From: CAZAIO01 sp964485235 | Lineage (GTDB): Bacteria > Chloroflexota > Dehalococcoidia > GIF9 > UBA5629 | Direction of reading: 5' to 3' | Assembly: GCA_964485235.1 (NCBI GenBank) | Contig: CAZAIO010000077.1 | Span: forward strand, 1 to 12,806 | Length of the DNA: 12,806 nucleotides | Shown here: piece after piece, positions 1 to 6,739 of the stretch | Layout: the number at the start of each line of letters is the position of its first letter | Numbering within the stretch: position 1 is the first letter of the stretch | Program-made: the position numbers and the translations under genes | The notes under the pieces: generated by a model | What the model was told of the DNA's origin: nothing | Seen by the model: the letters and a program-made list of their open reading frames with translations, nothing else | Database searches by the model: none

Positions 1-949
1 CAATATACACGAGCACCTTGTCCACCAGATAGATGTCGAAATGCGATCCGAAAAGATCGCTTCCACCTTCTACCAGGACGCTGGTAATCTGCCTGTTTCC
101 CAGCAGCTTCAGCAGGTCTTCCATGTCTATTATACCCTCAATTCCGGGCAGTTCGACAATTTCGGCCCCGGCGGCTTTTAACGCTGTCGCCTTCTGCTCG
201 TCCAGAGGCTGTGCGGCAACGATAAGCGTATTTCCCGGTTCCTTGAATACCCGTGCCGTCGGCGGTGTTTTGCCCCTGCCGTCTATAATGATCCGGAGCG
301 GCTGCACTCTCGTCTTTCCGCCCTTTCCGCTGCAACGCCGCGCCGAAAGCTGGGGATCGTCCGTCATGACCGTGTTCGCGCCTACCATGATCGCATCGAC
401 GGTATGGCGCAGCCTGTGCACGTAATGCCTCGATTCGTAGCTGCTTATCCACCTGGAATCGCCGTCCTTCGTAGCTATCTTGCCGTCAAGGCTCATGGCG
501 AATTTGGCGATCACAAAGGGTATTCCGGTGGTTATATATTTGATATAGCTTTCGTTGAGCTTTCTCGCTTCTTCTTCGTGGTCTCCCACATGAACGGTAA
601 TGCCCGCCTCCTGTAACTGCCTCACACCCTCACCGGCAACAAGCGGGTTGGGGTCGATCAGGGCAACGTGTACCTCTTCTATACCGGCATCGATGATTGC
701 CTTGACGCATGGAGGGGTGCGCCCGTAGTGACAGCAGGGTTCCAGTACAACATACATGGAAGCGCCCTTTGCGCGGTCTTTCGCCTGGCGTATCGCCATG
801 ACCTCGGCGTGAGGGGAACCGGGCGACTGTGTGAATCCCACACCGACCACCATCGCATCTTTCACGATCACGGCTCCGACCGCAGGATTAGGGCTGGTAT
901 ACCCCAACGCCAGCTCTGCCAGAGAAAGGGCATGCTTCATATAGTCCAC
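1..949 (-). CDS. ribD: Bifunctional riboflavin biosynthesis protein RibD (pyrimidine deaminase/reductase), 3' end outside window
   Basis: RibD performs two consecutive cytosolic steps of riboflavin synthesis: deamination of the diaminopyrimidine product of GTP cyclohydrolase II, then NADPH-dependent reduction of its ribosyl side chain. I read 316 uninterrupted codons leftward to the window edge; family members are about 360-370 residues, so roughly the last 50 are missing. The N-terminal deaminase domain shows TSPNPAVGAVIV (about 18-29), HAE (His47, Glu49) and PCCHYGRTPPC with Cys72 and Cys81, giving the His/Cys/Cys zinc site and catalytic Glu. The reductase domain starts near 140, with KFAMSLDGKIAT, DSRWISS, VGANTVMTDDP and VLVEGGSDL. 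The start is the GTG at 949: AGGGAGGG lies 8 nt upstream and gives the usual DYM N-terminus; the ATG at 940 would be too far from it. The preceding leftward gene ends in a strong terminator, so ribD probably has its own promoter. Confidence 0.96.
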   Translation of the reverse strand, partial: MDYMKHALSLAELALGYTSPNPAVGAVIVKDAMVVGVGFTQSPGSPHAEVMAIRQAKDRAKGASMYVVLEPCCHYGRTPPCVKAIIDAGIEEVHVALIDPNPLVAGEGVRQLQEAGITVHVGDHEEEARKLNESYIKYITTGIPFVIAKFAMSLDGKIATKDGDSRWISSYESRHYVHRLRHTVDAIMVGANTVMTDDPQLSARRCSGKGGKTRVQPLRIIIDGRGKTPPTARVFKEPGNTLIVAAQPLDEQKATALKAAGAEIVELPGIEGIIDMEDLLKLLGNRQITSVLVEGGSDLFGSHFDIYLVDKVLVYI

Positions 950-1049
950 AGCACTATCCCTCCCTTACTTCTTTTTTACACGTACTTCTATCTACGGGGC
1001 GGACGATTAAAACCGGTATCACCTCCGTCCAGTGGTGATATCGATTACC

Positions 1050-1079
1050 ATTGTAACATCGGCCAGTCGTAAAGCGCAA
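1050..1079 (-). promoter_or_regulatory. Weak candidate promoter for ribD
   Basis: Reading leftward, TTGCGC (1079-1074), 18 nt, then TACAAT (1055-1050). The -10 is good and the -35 poor. It lies between the upstream terminator and the ribD start, where a promoter is needed. An inverted repeat ATCACC-N10-GGTGAT (1018-1039) lies in the resulting 5' leader. Confidence 0.35.
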
Positions 1080-1092
1080 AAAACATAAAAAA

Positions 1093-1118
1093 AAGCCCCT
1101 TCGCATGCGAAGGGGCTT
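1093..1118 (-). terminator. Intrinsic terminator of the SIMPL lipoprotein gene
   Basis: A perfect 26-bp palindrome with arms beginning AAGCCCCTTCG is followed on the minus strand by eight T residues (complement of 1085-1092). It lies 21 bp past the TAG of the leftward gene, so it terminates that gene and separates it from ribD. There is a weaker run of five T after it on the plus strand, but no plus-strand gene precedes it. Confidence 0.93.
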
Positions 1119-1139
1119 CCTGCTTTTTCCTTATGGTTA

Positions 1140-1925
1140 CTACTTCATGCCGTATACCATCTGTACCGAGACAGTGTATTGCAGTTCACCCGGGCTAATG
1201 GGCGTCACGGGTGCAGGGGCCGCTCCATCAGCTTTTAAGGCATATGACTCACGTACCGGTGTATAGCCGGTATTCGAAGACATATAGATGAGCGCGCCGA
1301 GCTTTACACCCGCAGCGTCAGCCATTTGCTGCGCCATTTCCTGTGCGTTCTTTACCGCCTCGTCGCGCGCTTCCTTGTAATACTGCGAGGGATCATCTAC
1401 GGTGAAACTGATATCATTGATCCGTACCAGATCGCCGCCGGCACCGGCAATATCATCGATCACAGAACCGGTTATCTCGATCTTCCGTATCTTTACCGTG
1501 ACCATGTTGGTCACCCTGTACCCGACCAGTTCCTGTTTTTGCAGGCGATCGTTCCATTGCCATACCGGATAGATCATATACTGCTGGGTCTGTATATCTT
1601 TTTTATCGATATTATTGCCGTTCAGCACCTTCATTATGGCATCCATCGCTGTCGCAGCATCTTTCTGTGCTGCGTCCACGGTAGGCTTCTGCACTTCTAC
1701 ACCTGCGCTGATCACCGCGATATCCGGAGTCGCTGACGCTTTGCCGTCACCGTTCACCCAGATACCTACCTGCTGTTGGGTGAATATAACACCCGACTGT
1801 GCGTCACCGGATACTGTTGAGTAGGGCACCGTCGCCGTCTCACTTCCGCTGCGTACCGCACAACCTGTCGCCGTCAGAACAACGACTGCGAGTAAGCTAA
1901 TTATTACGAACCATATTTTTTTCAT
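1140..1925 (-). CDS. SIMPL (DUF541) domain lipoprotein
   Basis: A 261-residue predicted surface-anchored lipoprotein. The start at 1925 (MKKIW) is chosen because GAGGAGGT lies 6 nt upstream; an in-frame ATG at 1940 would place that motif inside the gene. Residues 1-21 form a lipoprotein signal peptide with hydrophobic core about 4-19 and ATGC at the cleavage site (Cys22). The mature part carries the SIMPL/DUF541 pattern: an early VNGDGKASATPD strand, an ISAGVEVQKPTVDAAQ helix start, a YMIYPVW...GYRVTNMVTVKIR stretch, and a late EARDEAVKNAQEMAQQMADAAGVKLG helix ending in a beta-rich C-terminus. Family function is poorly defined: envelope or stress roles are proposed for relatives such as E. 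coli YggE, and a periplasmic partner role for others. The gene ends at a strong terminator and stands alone. Confidence 0.88.
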   Translation of the reverse strand: MKKIWFVIISLLAVVVLTATGCAVRSGSETATVPYSTVSGDAQSGVIFTQQQVGIWVNGDGKASATPDIAVISAGVEVQKPTVDAAQKDAATAMDAIMKVLNGNNIDKKDIQTQQYMIYPVWQWNDRLQKQELVGYRVTNMVTVKIRKIEITGSVIDDIAGAGGDLVRINDISFTVDDPSQYYKEARDEAVKNAQEMAQQMADAAGVKLGALIYMSSNTGYTPVRESYALKADGAAPAPVTPISPGELQYTVSVQMVYGMK

Positions 1926-2028
1926 TTGAAACCTCCTCAATATAATACTATACTGTTTTTTCTGAAATAATGTTCATTTGCTCTTTTTCAATGGTACGCT
2001 GCCCTGTTGCGCCGGCAAATACGGCGGT

Positions 2029-2057
2029 TTGACCTTTACGTTTCAAGGTATTATAAA
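2029..2057 (+). promoter_or_regulatory. Promoter of the lepB-lepB-pyrE operon
   Basis: TTGACC (2029-2034), 17-nt spacer, TATAAA (2052-2057): close to the sigma70 consensus with ideal spacing, about 60 bp before the first signal peptidase gene. Further TATAAT hexamers at 2061 and 2081 lack good -35 partners. The region is shared with the divergent SIMPL gene. Confidence 0.75.
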
Positions 2058-2118
2058 TGGTATAATGACGTTTTATGGAATATAATAGGGAGCAATATTT
2101 TTTTCAGGCGATGAAATT

Positions 2119-2643
2119 ATGAAGTATGCACGGGATATTATCACGACAATCCTGGTTGCGCTGATCATTTTTGTAGTACTCCAGCTAACCATAGGAAGCT
2201 TTAAAGTATACGGTATGTGTATGTTACCGAGTATAAAAAACGGCGATTACATTATGGTGAGCAAGCTCAGCTACGTCTTCAAGGAGCCGCAGCGCGGCGA
2301 TATCATCATTTTCCATTCGCCCCGCGACAGCAATTCGGACCTTATCAAGAGGATCGTCGGCATGCCCGGCGAGACCATAGAGGTAACCGGAGGCAAGGTG
2401 CTTATAAACGGTGAACCGCTGGAAGAGCCGTATATTGCGGAACCTCCGGAATACGAGTACGCCGCCGAGACATTACCCGAAGGCATGTATTTCGTTCTCG
2501 GCGATAACCGCAATAACAGCGCCGATTCGCATACCGGCTGGCTGCTGCCCCGCGAGGATATCGTGGGCAAGGCATGGATCGACTACTGGCCGTCCGAAGA
2601 TATGAGCATGATTCATCACTACAGTTTTAATGCGAACAATTAG
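2119..2643 (+). CDS. lepB: Signal peptidase I family protein with Cys in place of the catalytic Ser
   Basis: Signal peptidase I cleaves signal peptides from exported proteins at the outer face of the cytoplasmic membrane. This 174-residue protein has one N-terminal membrane anchor (about 7-25), a box resembling GxSMxPT, the Lys box LIKRIVGMPGE (Lys77) and GDNRNNSADS (128-137). The usual nucleophile box reads GMCMLPS: codon 34 (2218-2220) is TGT, cysteine, not serine. The Lys of the dyad is retained. A catalytic thiol could still work, since thiol variants of E. coli leader peptidase retain some activity as far as I recall. It could alternatively be less active, regulatory or specialised. SD is modest (AGG about 10 nt upstream). 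A three-codon reading frame at 2111 ends in TGA overlapping the start ATG, which might couple translation. The stop overlaps the next gene by 1 nt. Confidence 0.92.
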   Translation: MKYARDIITTILVALIIFVVLQLTIGSFKVYGMCMLPSIKNGDYIMVSKLSYVFKEPQRGDIIIFHSPRDSNSDLIKRIVGMPGETIEVTGGKVLINGEPLEEPYIAEPPEYEYAAETLPEGMYFVLGDNRNNSADSHTGWLLPREDIVGKAWIDYWPSEDMSMIHHYSFNANN

Positions 2644-3155
2644 TGAAATATGACCGCTTCTCTATAATTATCACACTTATCGGTGCGTTATGTATCGCAG
2701 CATTCGCGGTCGTCTTCGAAAGCCGTGAAGTGTACAGCGTATCGATGGAACCGACGCTCGGCCCGGGCGTATATGTTATGGTCAACAGGTTCGCGTACTG
2801 CGCCGGACAACCGGGCCGCGGTGACGTTGTGGTCATGAAACCGCAGCATTATTACACTACAGACCTGATCAAACGGATTATCGGGATACCCGGAGATACC
2901 ATCCGGATCCATGACCATACTGTTTATGTGAACGGGACGGCCCTCGAGGAGCCGTATATAAAAGAACCTGTGGCCTATGAATATCAGTTGCTGGAAGTGC
3001 CCGATGACTACTACTTTGTGCTCGGGGACAACCGCAATCACAGCGACGACTCGCATGAAGGGTGGTTATTACCGGAAACGGATATTAAAGGGAAGGCCTG
3101 CTTCACATGCTGGCCTCCGGAATGCATCGGGTTACTGGGGAGTTCTTACCGGTAA
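2643..3155 (+). CDS. lepB: Signal peptidase I (canonical Ser-Lys)
   Basis: A 170-residue signal peptidase I, paralog of the upstream protein. It has an N-terminal membrane span (about 7-25), VYSVSMEPTL with nucleophile Ser34, LIKRIIGIPGD with general-base Lys77, and GDNRNHSDDS (128-137). The two proteins align without gaps from residue 1 to beyond 141, so Ser34 here faces Cys34 there, which points to tandem duplication. The start is GTG at 2643, overlapping the upstream TAG by one base (TAGTG). No clear SD is present, so translation is probably coupled to the first gene. It is 39 bp upstream of pyrE and probably in the same transcript. Being the copy with the standard catalytic dyad, it is the likelier housekeeping peptidase. 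Confidence 0.94.
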   Translation: MKYDRFSIIITLIGALCIAAFAVVFESREVYSVSMEPTLGPGVYVMVNRFAYCAGQPGRGDVVVMKPQHYYTTDLIKRIIGIPGDTIRIHDHTVYVNGTALEEPYIKEPVAYEYQLLEVPDDYYFVLGDNRNHSDDSHEGWLLPETDIKGKACFTCWPPECIGLLGSSYR

Positions 3156-3194
3156 TAACAGTAAGAGATGAATTATGCCGGACCGGAGATTACG

Positions 3195-3761
3195 ATGGCT
3201 GACGAAATAATGCAGATATTTAAAGATGCCGGGGCTATGCAGGAAGGACATTTCCTGCTTACTTCCGGGCTTCATTCACCGGTGTACTGGGAGAAGTTCC
3301 GCATTTTGCAGTACCCGAATTACACAGCGAAGCTGTGCACATTGATCGCCGGTCATTATAAGGATAAGGACATACAGGTGGTCGCAGGGCCTACGACGGG
3401 CGGGATCATCATCGCGTTCGAAGTTGCCCGCCAGCTCGGCATACGGGGTATTTTCGCCGAGAAGGAAGGCAATAAAAGGGTATTCCGCCGCAGCCTCGCT
3501 ATAGCCGAAGGAGAGCGGGTGCTCATCGTCGACGACGTTATGACCACCGGAGGCTCCGTACGTGAAGTGATCGATGCGGTCAATGAAGGGAAGGGAAACA
3601 TCGCCGGCATCGCCGTACTGGTGGACCGGAATGAGAAAGGCATCGATTTCGGCTATCCCCTGTTCAGCTGTCTCAAAGCTGCAGCAGCGGCATATAAGCC
3701 GGAAAATTGTCCCCTCTGTGCAGCCGGAATCCCGTTGACCAGGCCGGGCGGACATTCCTGA
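3195..3761 (+). CDS. pyrE: Orotate phosphoribosyltransferase PyrE
   Basis: PyrE transfers the phosphoribosyl group of PRPP to orotate, giving OMP in pyrimidine synthesis; it is cytosolic. The 188-residue protein has the family N-terminus (DAGAMQEGHFLLTSGLHSP, about 11-29), VVAGPTTGGIIIAFEVARQ (62-80), the PRPP-binding loop VLIVDDVMTTGGS (109-121) and a C-terminal CPLC...GIPLTRPG tail seen in one subgroup of bacterial and archaeal enzymes. The ATG at 3195 is preferred over the in-frame ATG at 3168: GGAG lies 6 nt upstream and the product starts like its relatives. It is the last protein gene of the lepB-lepB-pyrE run. The link to signal peptidases looks positional rather than functional. No attenuator or PyrR site was found. 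Confidence 0.95.
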   Translation: MADEIMQIFKDAGAMQEGHFLLTSGLHSPVYWEKFRILQYPNYTAKLCTLIAGHYKDKDIQVVAGPTTGGIIIAFEVARQLGIRGIFAEKEGNKRVFRRSLAIAEGERVLIVDDVMTTGGSVREVIDAVNEGKGNIAGIAVLVDRNEKGIDFGYPLFSCLKAAAAAYKPENCPLCAAGIPLTRPGGHS

Positions 3762-3774
3762 CCGGCTACTCAGC

Positions 3775-3804
3775 TTGACACGAAGCTTCGATAATAATTA
3801 CAAT
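3775..3804 (+). promoter_or_regulatory. Promoter of the tRNA-Phe/tRNA-Leu pair
   Basis: Consensus TTGACA (3775-3780), 18 nt, TACAAT (3799-3804). The expected start is only a few bases before the tRNA-Phe 5' end at 3814. The spacer begins with the 10-bp palindrome CGAAGCTTCG (3781-3790). Confidence 0.7.
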
Positions 3805-3813
3805 TACACGCGT

Positions 3814-3889
<76 letters not shown>

Positions 3890-3898
3890 TCATTTTAC

Positions 3899-3983
3899 GC
3901 CGGAGTGGCGGAATGGTAGACGCGGCAGTCTCAAAAACTGTTGAGGGGCGACCCTCGTGTCGGTTCGAGTCCGACCTTCGGCA
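3899..3983 (+). tRNA. tRNA-Leu(CAA)
   Basis: An 85-nt class II tRNA beginning 9 bp after tRNA-Phe. Acceptor GCCGGAG pairs with CTTCGGC (one G-T wobble). The anticodon loop CTCAAAA gives CAA, decoding TTG. A long variable arm (about GAGGGGCGACCCTC) and the T arm GTCGG-TTCGAGT-CCGAC follow. Discriminator A3983 is followed by TTA, so CCA is not encoded here, unlike the neighbouring tRNA-Phe. A short hairpin CGGCA-TTA-TGCCG spans its 3' end. Confidence 0.97.
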
Positions 3984-4000
3984 TTATGCCGTTATCACCG

Positions 4001-5401
4001 CTATACCGTGTTCCGGTTCCATTTTCCCAGTTTGGACCAGGGATGAAAGCTGATTATGCTTTCAGGCGGAACTCTGTTAGAACCCTCCCTTTGCATCGAC
4101 ATACCGATCCCCATGAGATAATCGGCAATCCTGTCGGGAAGCAGAAAATGCTCTTTCACATAGCTCCTTCCCCGTTCACCGATAATTCCGGCAACCTGCG
4201 GGTCTTCCAGTAAATACAATATCAGCTTTGCCGTTTCTTCCGGAGTGGTGAAGAAGTAGCCGTTATACCCGTCACGTATCTGGTAGGCTATGGCGCCGAC
4301 GTTTGCGCCGATCACCGGCTTTCCTTTCCACAGCGCTTCGGTGATCACAAGCCCGAACCCTTCCTTTGTAGACGGCTGCATGATCACGTCCGCAGCGCGC
4401 TGGAGCGCGTTGACCTCCCGCCAGTTGTTCAGACGGTCGCCGAGGGGCAGATTGAGTATATGAATATCCTCGTCATCTTTTGTATCCTCGTATAACCTGG
4501 AGAGTATTCTCTCGGCTTCCGGGTCGTCCGACGCAAACCCTCCCGCAAGGACAAGCTGGCAATTGGTCTCCCGTTTCACCAGGCGGTATGTCGCTATGGT
4601 CCTGTCCAGCCCCTTCCACGGGTCGAACCTGCCTATCTGAGCTATTATCGGAATTTTAGTGTCGATCTGGTACTTGTCGAGCACATCCTGTATTTCATGC
4701 TCGGCGAGGTCCCTGTTCTTCTCCGATAGCGGGTCTATAAAGGGCGGTATGATGAATTTGGGAAAGGGCCAGTGCCACACCACATAATGGGCTGCCGAGA
4801 ATATTGCGGCATCGTACTGTCCTACCCACTTCGTCACGAAGTCCCACAGGGTGAGATTGCCGTCGAGCGCCGCCTCCTCGATGTCGATATGGCATCGCCA
4901 CAGCCATGTCTGGCCCGGCTTTTTGAAATACCGTGCCATGCCGAGCGGTTGAGGATCGTGTATCATGACGATATCGGGGCTGTAGTCCGTAAGACTGTCC
5001 CGAAAACCGTCTTCCAGCGTCCTGAAATATACCTGCTCCATCGCAGGAGTGAACTCACCGCTCATTCCCTGGAGAAGATTATGTAATCTCTTGGTACATT
5101 CGAAATACTCACGGTTTCCCTGTATGATCCGCCATTCCGTTTCAACGCCGATCATATTTAAAAAAGGTATTGAGCTATAGAGCATCTCGGCGACGCCTCC
5201 ACCTTGAGCGGTGGCGTTAATCTCAAGCAGTTTACAGCCGTGCAACTGTCCGGCTATTTGCAGGAGTTTATCGATCCTTTCATCCCCGATTATATCAGCG
5301 TACATGCCGAGAGGCGGCGTGCCGAACGGACAGCAGTCCATTCTCTTGCTGTATATTGTGCCTTCCTGTTGCCCGGTCTTTATGGTAACCAATTCAGACA
5401 T
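4001..5401 (-). CDS. treT: Trehalose synthase TreT-like GT4 glycosyltransferase
   Basis: A 466-residue GT-B fold, GT4-family glycosyltransferase closest in motif pattern to glycosyltransferring trehalose synthase (TreT), which makes trehalose reversibly from NDP-glucose and glucose. The N-terminal acceptor domain has LLEINATAQGGGVAEMLYS (58-76), with the GGGVAE signature, and FECTKRLHN (100-108). The C-terminal donor domain has IGRFDPWKGLDR (256-267, Arg258 and Lys263) and the E-x7-E motif EGFGLVITE (Glu347, Glu355), followed by KPVIGANVGA. No signal peptide or membrane span is seen, so it is likely cytosolic. The start at 5401 is supported by GAGGT 9 nt upstream. It converges on the tRNA pair, leaving only 17 bp. 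No trehalose transporter or other trehalose gene is nearby, so the substrate assignment rests on motifs only; a related disaccharide synthase is possible. Confidence 0.82.
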   Translation of the reverse strand: MSELVTIKTGQQEGTIYSKRMDCCPFGTPPLGMYADIIGDERIDKLLQIAGQLHGCKLLEINATAQGGGVAEMLYSSIPFLNMIGVETEWRIIQGNREYFECTKRLHNLLQGMSGEFTPAMEQVYFRTLEDGFRDSLTDYSPDIVMIHDPQPLGMARYFKKPGQTWLWRCHIDIEEAALDGNLTLWDFVTKWVGQYDAAIFSAAHYVVWHWPFPKFIIPPFIDPLSEKNRDLAEHEIQDVLDKYQIDTKIPIIAQIGRFDPWKGLDRTIATYRLVKRETNCQLVLAGGFASDDPEAERILSRLYEDTKDDEDIHILNLPLGDRLNNWREVNALQRAADVIMQPSTKEGFGLVITEALWKGKPVIGANVGAIAYQIRDGYNGYFFTTPEETAKLILYLLEDPQVAGIIGERGRSYVKEHFLLPDRIADYLMGIGMSMQREGSNRVPPESIISFHPWSKLGKWNRNTV

Positions 5402-5462
5402 AGTTTCATTACCTCATAATATATTTCCCATTCCTTATCCGGGGCGTTCTGCTATGCGCTTC

Positions 5463-5491
5463 AGTGTAAATTTCGTATGCGGCCCGGTCAA
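5463..5491 (-). promoter_or_regulatory. Promoter of the treT-like gene
   Basis: Reading leftward: TTGACC (5491-5486), 17 nt, TACACT (5468-5463). It lies about 60 bp upstream of the start. An inverted repeat TACTAAA-N11-TTTAGTA (5503-5527) lies 11 bp upstream of its -35, a position suited to an activator or regulator. Confidence 0.6.
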
Positions 5492-5502
5492 TCACCTATA
5501 CG

Positions 5503-5527
5503 TACTAAATTTGTTAGCACTTTAGTA
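5503..5527. repeat. Inverted repeat upstream of treT promoter
   Basis: TACTAAA (5503-5509) and TTTAGTA (5521-5527), perfect 7-bp arms 11 bp apart, flanked by CG on the left and ATACG on the right. The spacing suits a dimeric regulator operator rather than a terminator. Confidence 0.5.
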
Positions 5528-5603
5528 ATACGAAAAAAGGCGGGAAATGAGCTGCCTGATACAATGCACGGGCATCGTATTCCATCGTGAATCGACAGCG
5601 GAC

Positions 5604-5621
5604 CCGGTACAAAAGTACCGG
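5604..5621. repeat. Hairpin CCGGTAC-AAAA-GTACCGG
   Basis: Perfect 7-bp arms around a 4-nt AAAA loop. There is no T run on either side, so it is not a standard terminator. It lies between the treT promoter and a second hairpin at 5637-5655. Confidence 0.5.
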
Positions 5622-5636
5622 TCGCTAACTGACGAA

Positions 5637-5655
5637 AGTACTATAAAATAGTACT
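5637..5655. repeat. Inverted repeat AGTACTAT-AAA-ATAGTACT
   Basis: Perfect 8-bp arms with a 3-nt centre, AT-rich and palindromic. It may be an operator. Its GTAC core recurs in the 5604 hairpin, and the TACT element also appears in the 5503 repeat. Confidence 0.5.
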
Positions 5656-5882
5656 CATGCAGGACATACAATATAGACGGATAACCATACCCGGACAAAA
5701 AATACCGGATACCGGGACAATCAAACATAACCGTCGTATGGCATATCTCTCAGGCGGCAAAACCCTGAAAACGGCGGGAAAAGTCATAAAGCGGACAGGA
5801 TATACGGCGGCACCATGCTGTATAACAGGAAATCCCGCGATATGATTACGTGATACCCGGTGAAAGAGAAAGGTCGTCTCCA

Positions 5883-6305
5883 TTGCAGGACAATACAGCT
5901 TTTACGATTCTCCCCAGGTGTGATTTTTGCAGAAAAGTCGCGTTCTACGACGGGAAGACAGGTATGGGAATATGGGCATATATGTGCGAGGAGCATTTCA
6001 AGCTTTACGGTACCGGAATAGGTCCCGGAAAAGGACGTGTGCTCGCTCTGGTGGACCCGGGGTCGGAACTTGTGACGGAACCGGGAAGACCTTTCGCCGT
6101 TGCAGGGCAGGTCGGCGCGCTGTTGCACAAGTGCGGAAAGTCCCGCGATGCATATGAGTTTGCTTCACAGCTTTTTCAATGCGAGGACAGTGAGTCTGTG
6201 CTGGCAGTCCTCCGGCAGTATGTCCGCATGAAAGACCTTTCACCGGCAACGCAGACCGGCGAGGCCTGTATCGAAGTACATACCGGTAACCCGATGAACT
6301 GCTGA
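5883..6305 (+). CDS. Hypothetical protein with N-terminal CxxC...CxxH zinc-binding motif
   Basis: An unassigned soluble protein of about 140 residues. The N-terminal third has the pattern CDFC, then 18 residues, then MCEEHFKLYGTG with glycines and GRVL; Cys13, Cys16, Cys35 and His38 (TTG-start numbering) would coordinate one zinc. I have seen comparable Cys/His plus HFxxYGxGxGxGxGR patterns in small hypothetical proteins of phages and various bacteria, but I cannot name a family. The C-terminal part looks helical and ends with a Cys. The start is uncertain: the TTG at 5883 has AAAGG 9 nt upstream, whereas the in-frame GTG at 5850 (11 residues longer) has no SD nearby. It reads rightward, away from treT. 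Function unknown; zinc binding is inferred from residue spacing only. Confidence 0.72.
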   Translation: MQDNTAFTILPRCDFCRKVAFYDGKTGMGIWAYMCEEHFKLYGTGIGPGKGRVLALVDPGSELVTEPGRPFAVAGQVGALLHKCGKSRDAYEFASQLFQCEDSESVLAVLRQYVRMKDLSPATQTGEACIEVHTGNPMNC

Positions 6306-6336
6306 AATTCAACTATTTATATCCGGCCGCGGGTTG

Positions 6337-6365
6337 TTGACATTGCCTTTCTACCCTGTTACCAT
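6337..6365 (+). promoter_or_regulatory. Promoter of the small membrane protein gene at 6398
   Basis: TTGACA (6337-6342, consensus), 17 nt, TACCAT (6360-6365). It starts 32 bp after the stop of the upstream gene and would give a leader of about 25 nt. Confidence 0.6.
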
Positions 6366-6397
6366 CGTTTTGTATATAATAACGGAGAGGAACCGTT

Positions 6398-6739
6398 ATG
6401 ACCGATGAAAAAACATGGATGCCCCTCGTTGCAGGCATTTGCACAATCGTTTCCGCGGCTTTAAAAATACTGGGCGCAATCGCTATTATCTGCGGCCTCG
6501 CATTCGTAAGGGCAATGCCGCATTTTTCAATCGGCACATATGAATTGGCAATATTGACCGGTATTATGATCCCGCTCATTATCCTCGGCGTCGTGGCCCT
6601 TATAGGCGGTATCTACACGCTCCGCAGGCGGTTATGGGGGATGGCACTGGCCGGAGCAATCGCCGCATTCCTGCCTTCCGGTATTCTCGGGATACTGGCG
6701 ATCATTTTCATCGCCCTCTCCAAAAACGAGTTCAAATAG
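6398..6739 (+). CDS. Small multi-pass membrane protein (DUF4064-like)
   Basis: A 113-residue, strongly hydrophobic protein with about three to four membrane spans: around 10-34, 47-72 (split by a short kink), and 80-107. The short polar N-terminus MTDEKTW and the LRRRLWG positive patch between the last spans suggest topology, with the RRR loop cytosolic. SD GGAGAGG lies 7 nt before the ATG. The layout of glycine-rich helices around a short basic loop resembles small DUF4064-type membrane proteins of Gram-positive and Chloroflexota bacteria, though I could not verify a family. It has its own promoter and appears monocistronic. No function can be assigned. Confidence 0.82.
   Translation: MTDEKTWMPLVAGICTIVSAALKILGAIAIICGLAFVRAMPHFSIGTYELAILTGIMIPLIILGVVALIGGIYTLRRRLWGMALAGAIAAFLPSGILGILAIIFIALSKNEFK

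Larger units (their letters stand above)
5402..5882 (+). other. Intergenic region with a promoter and three inverted repeats
   Basis: This divergent gap holds the treT promoter at its left side and three short inverted repeats, at 5503-5527, 5604-5621 and 5637-5655. A 62-codon open frame at 5657-5845 has no SD and no recognisable product, so I treat it as non-coding. I see no clear promoter for the rightward zinc-binding protein gene, and no RNA gene. Confidence 0.6.

Noticed and set aside
138..452. Open frames on both strands within ribD
   Set aside because: They overlap the intact RibD frame, which has all family motifs, and their products are Arg/Ala-rich shadows.
950..1080. FMN riboswitch before ribD
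   Set aside because: The leader is short and lacks the conserved RFN element sequence blocks; only one inverted repeat (1018-1039) is present.
2111..2122. Three-codon frame ATG AAA TTA TGA overlapping the first lepB start
   Set aside because: The ATGA overlap could couple translation, but such a tiny frame near an AGG is easily chance; noted in the gene entry only.
5657..5845. 62-codon rightward frame between treT and the zinc protein
   Set aside because: No SD, no recognisable domain, basic low-information sequence; the DNA here is better described by inverted repeats.
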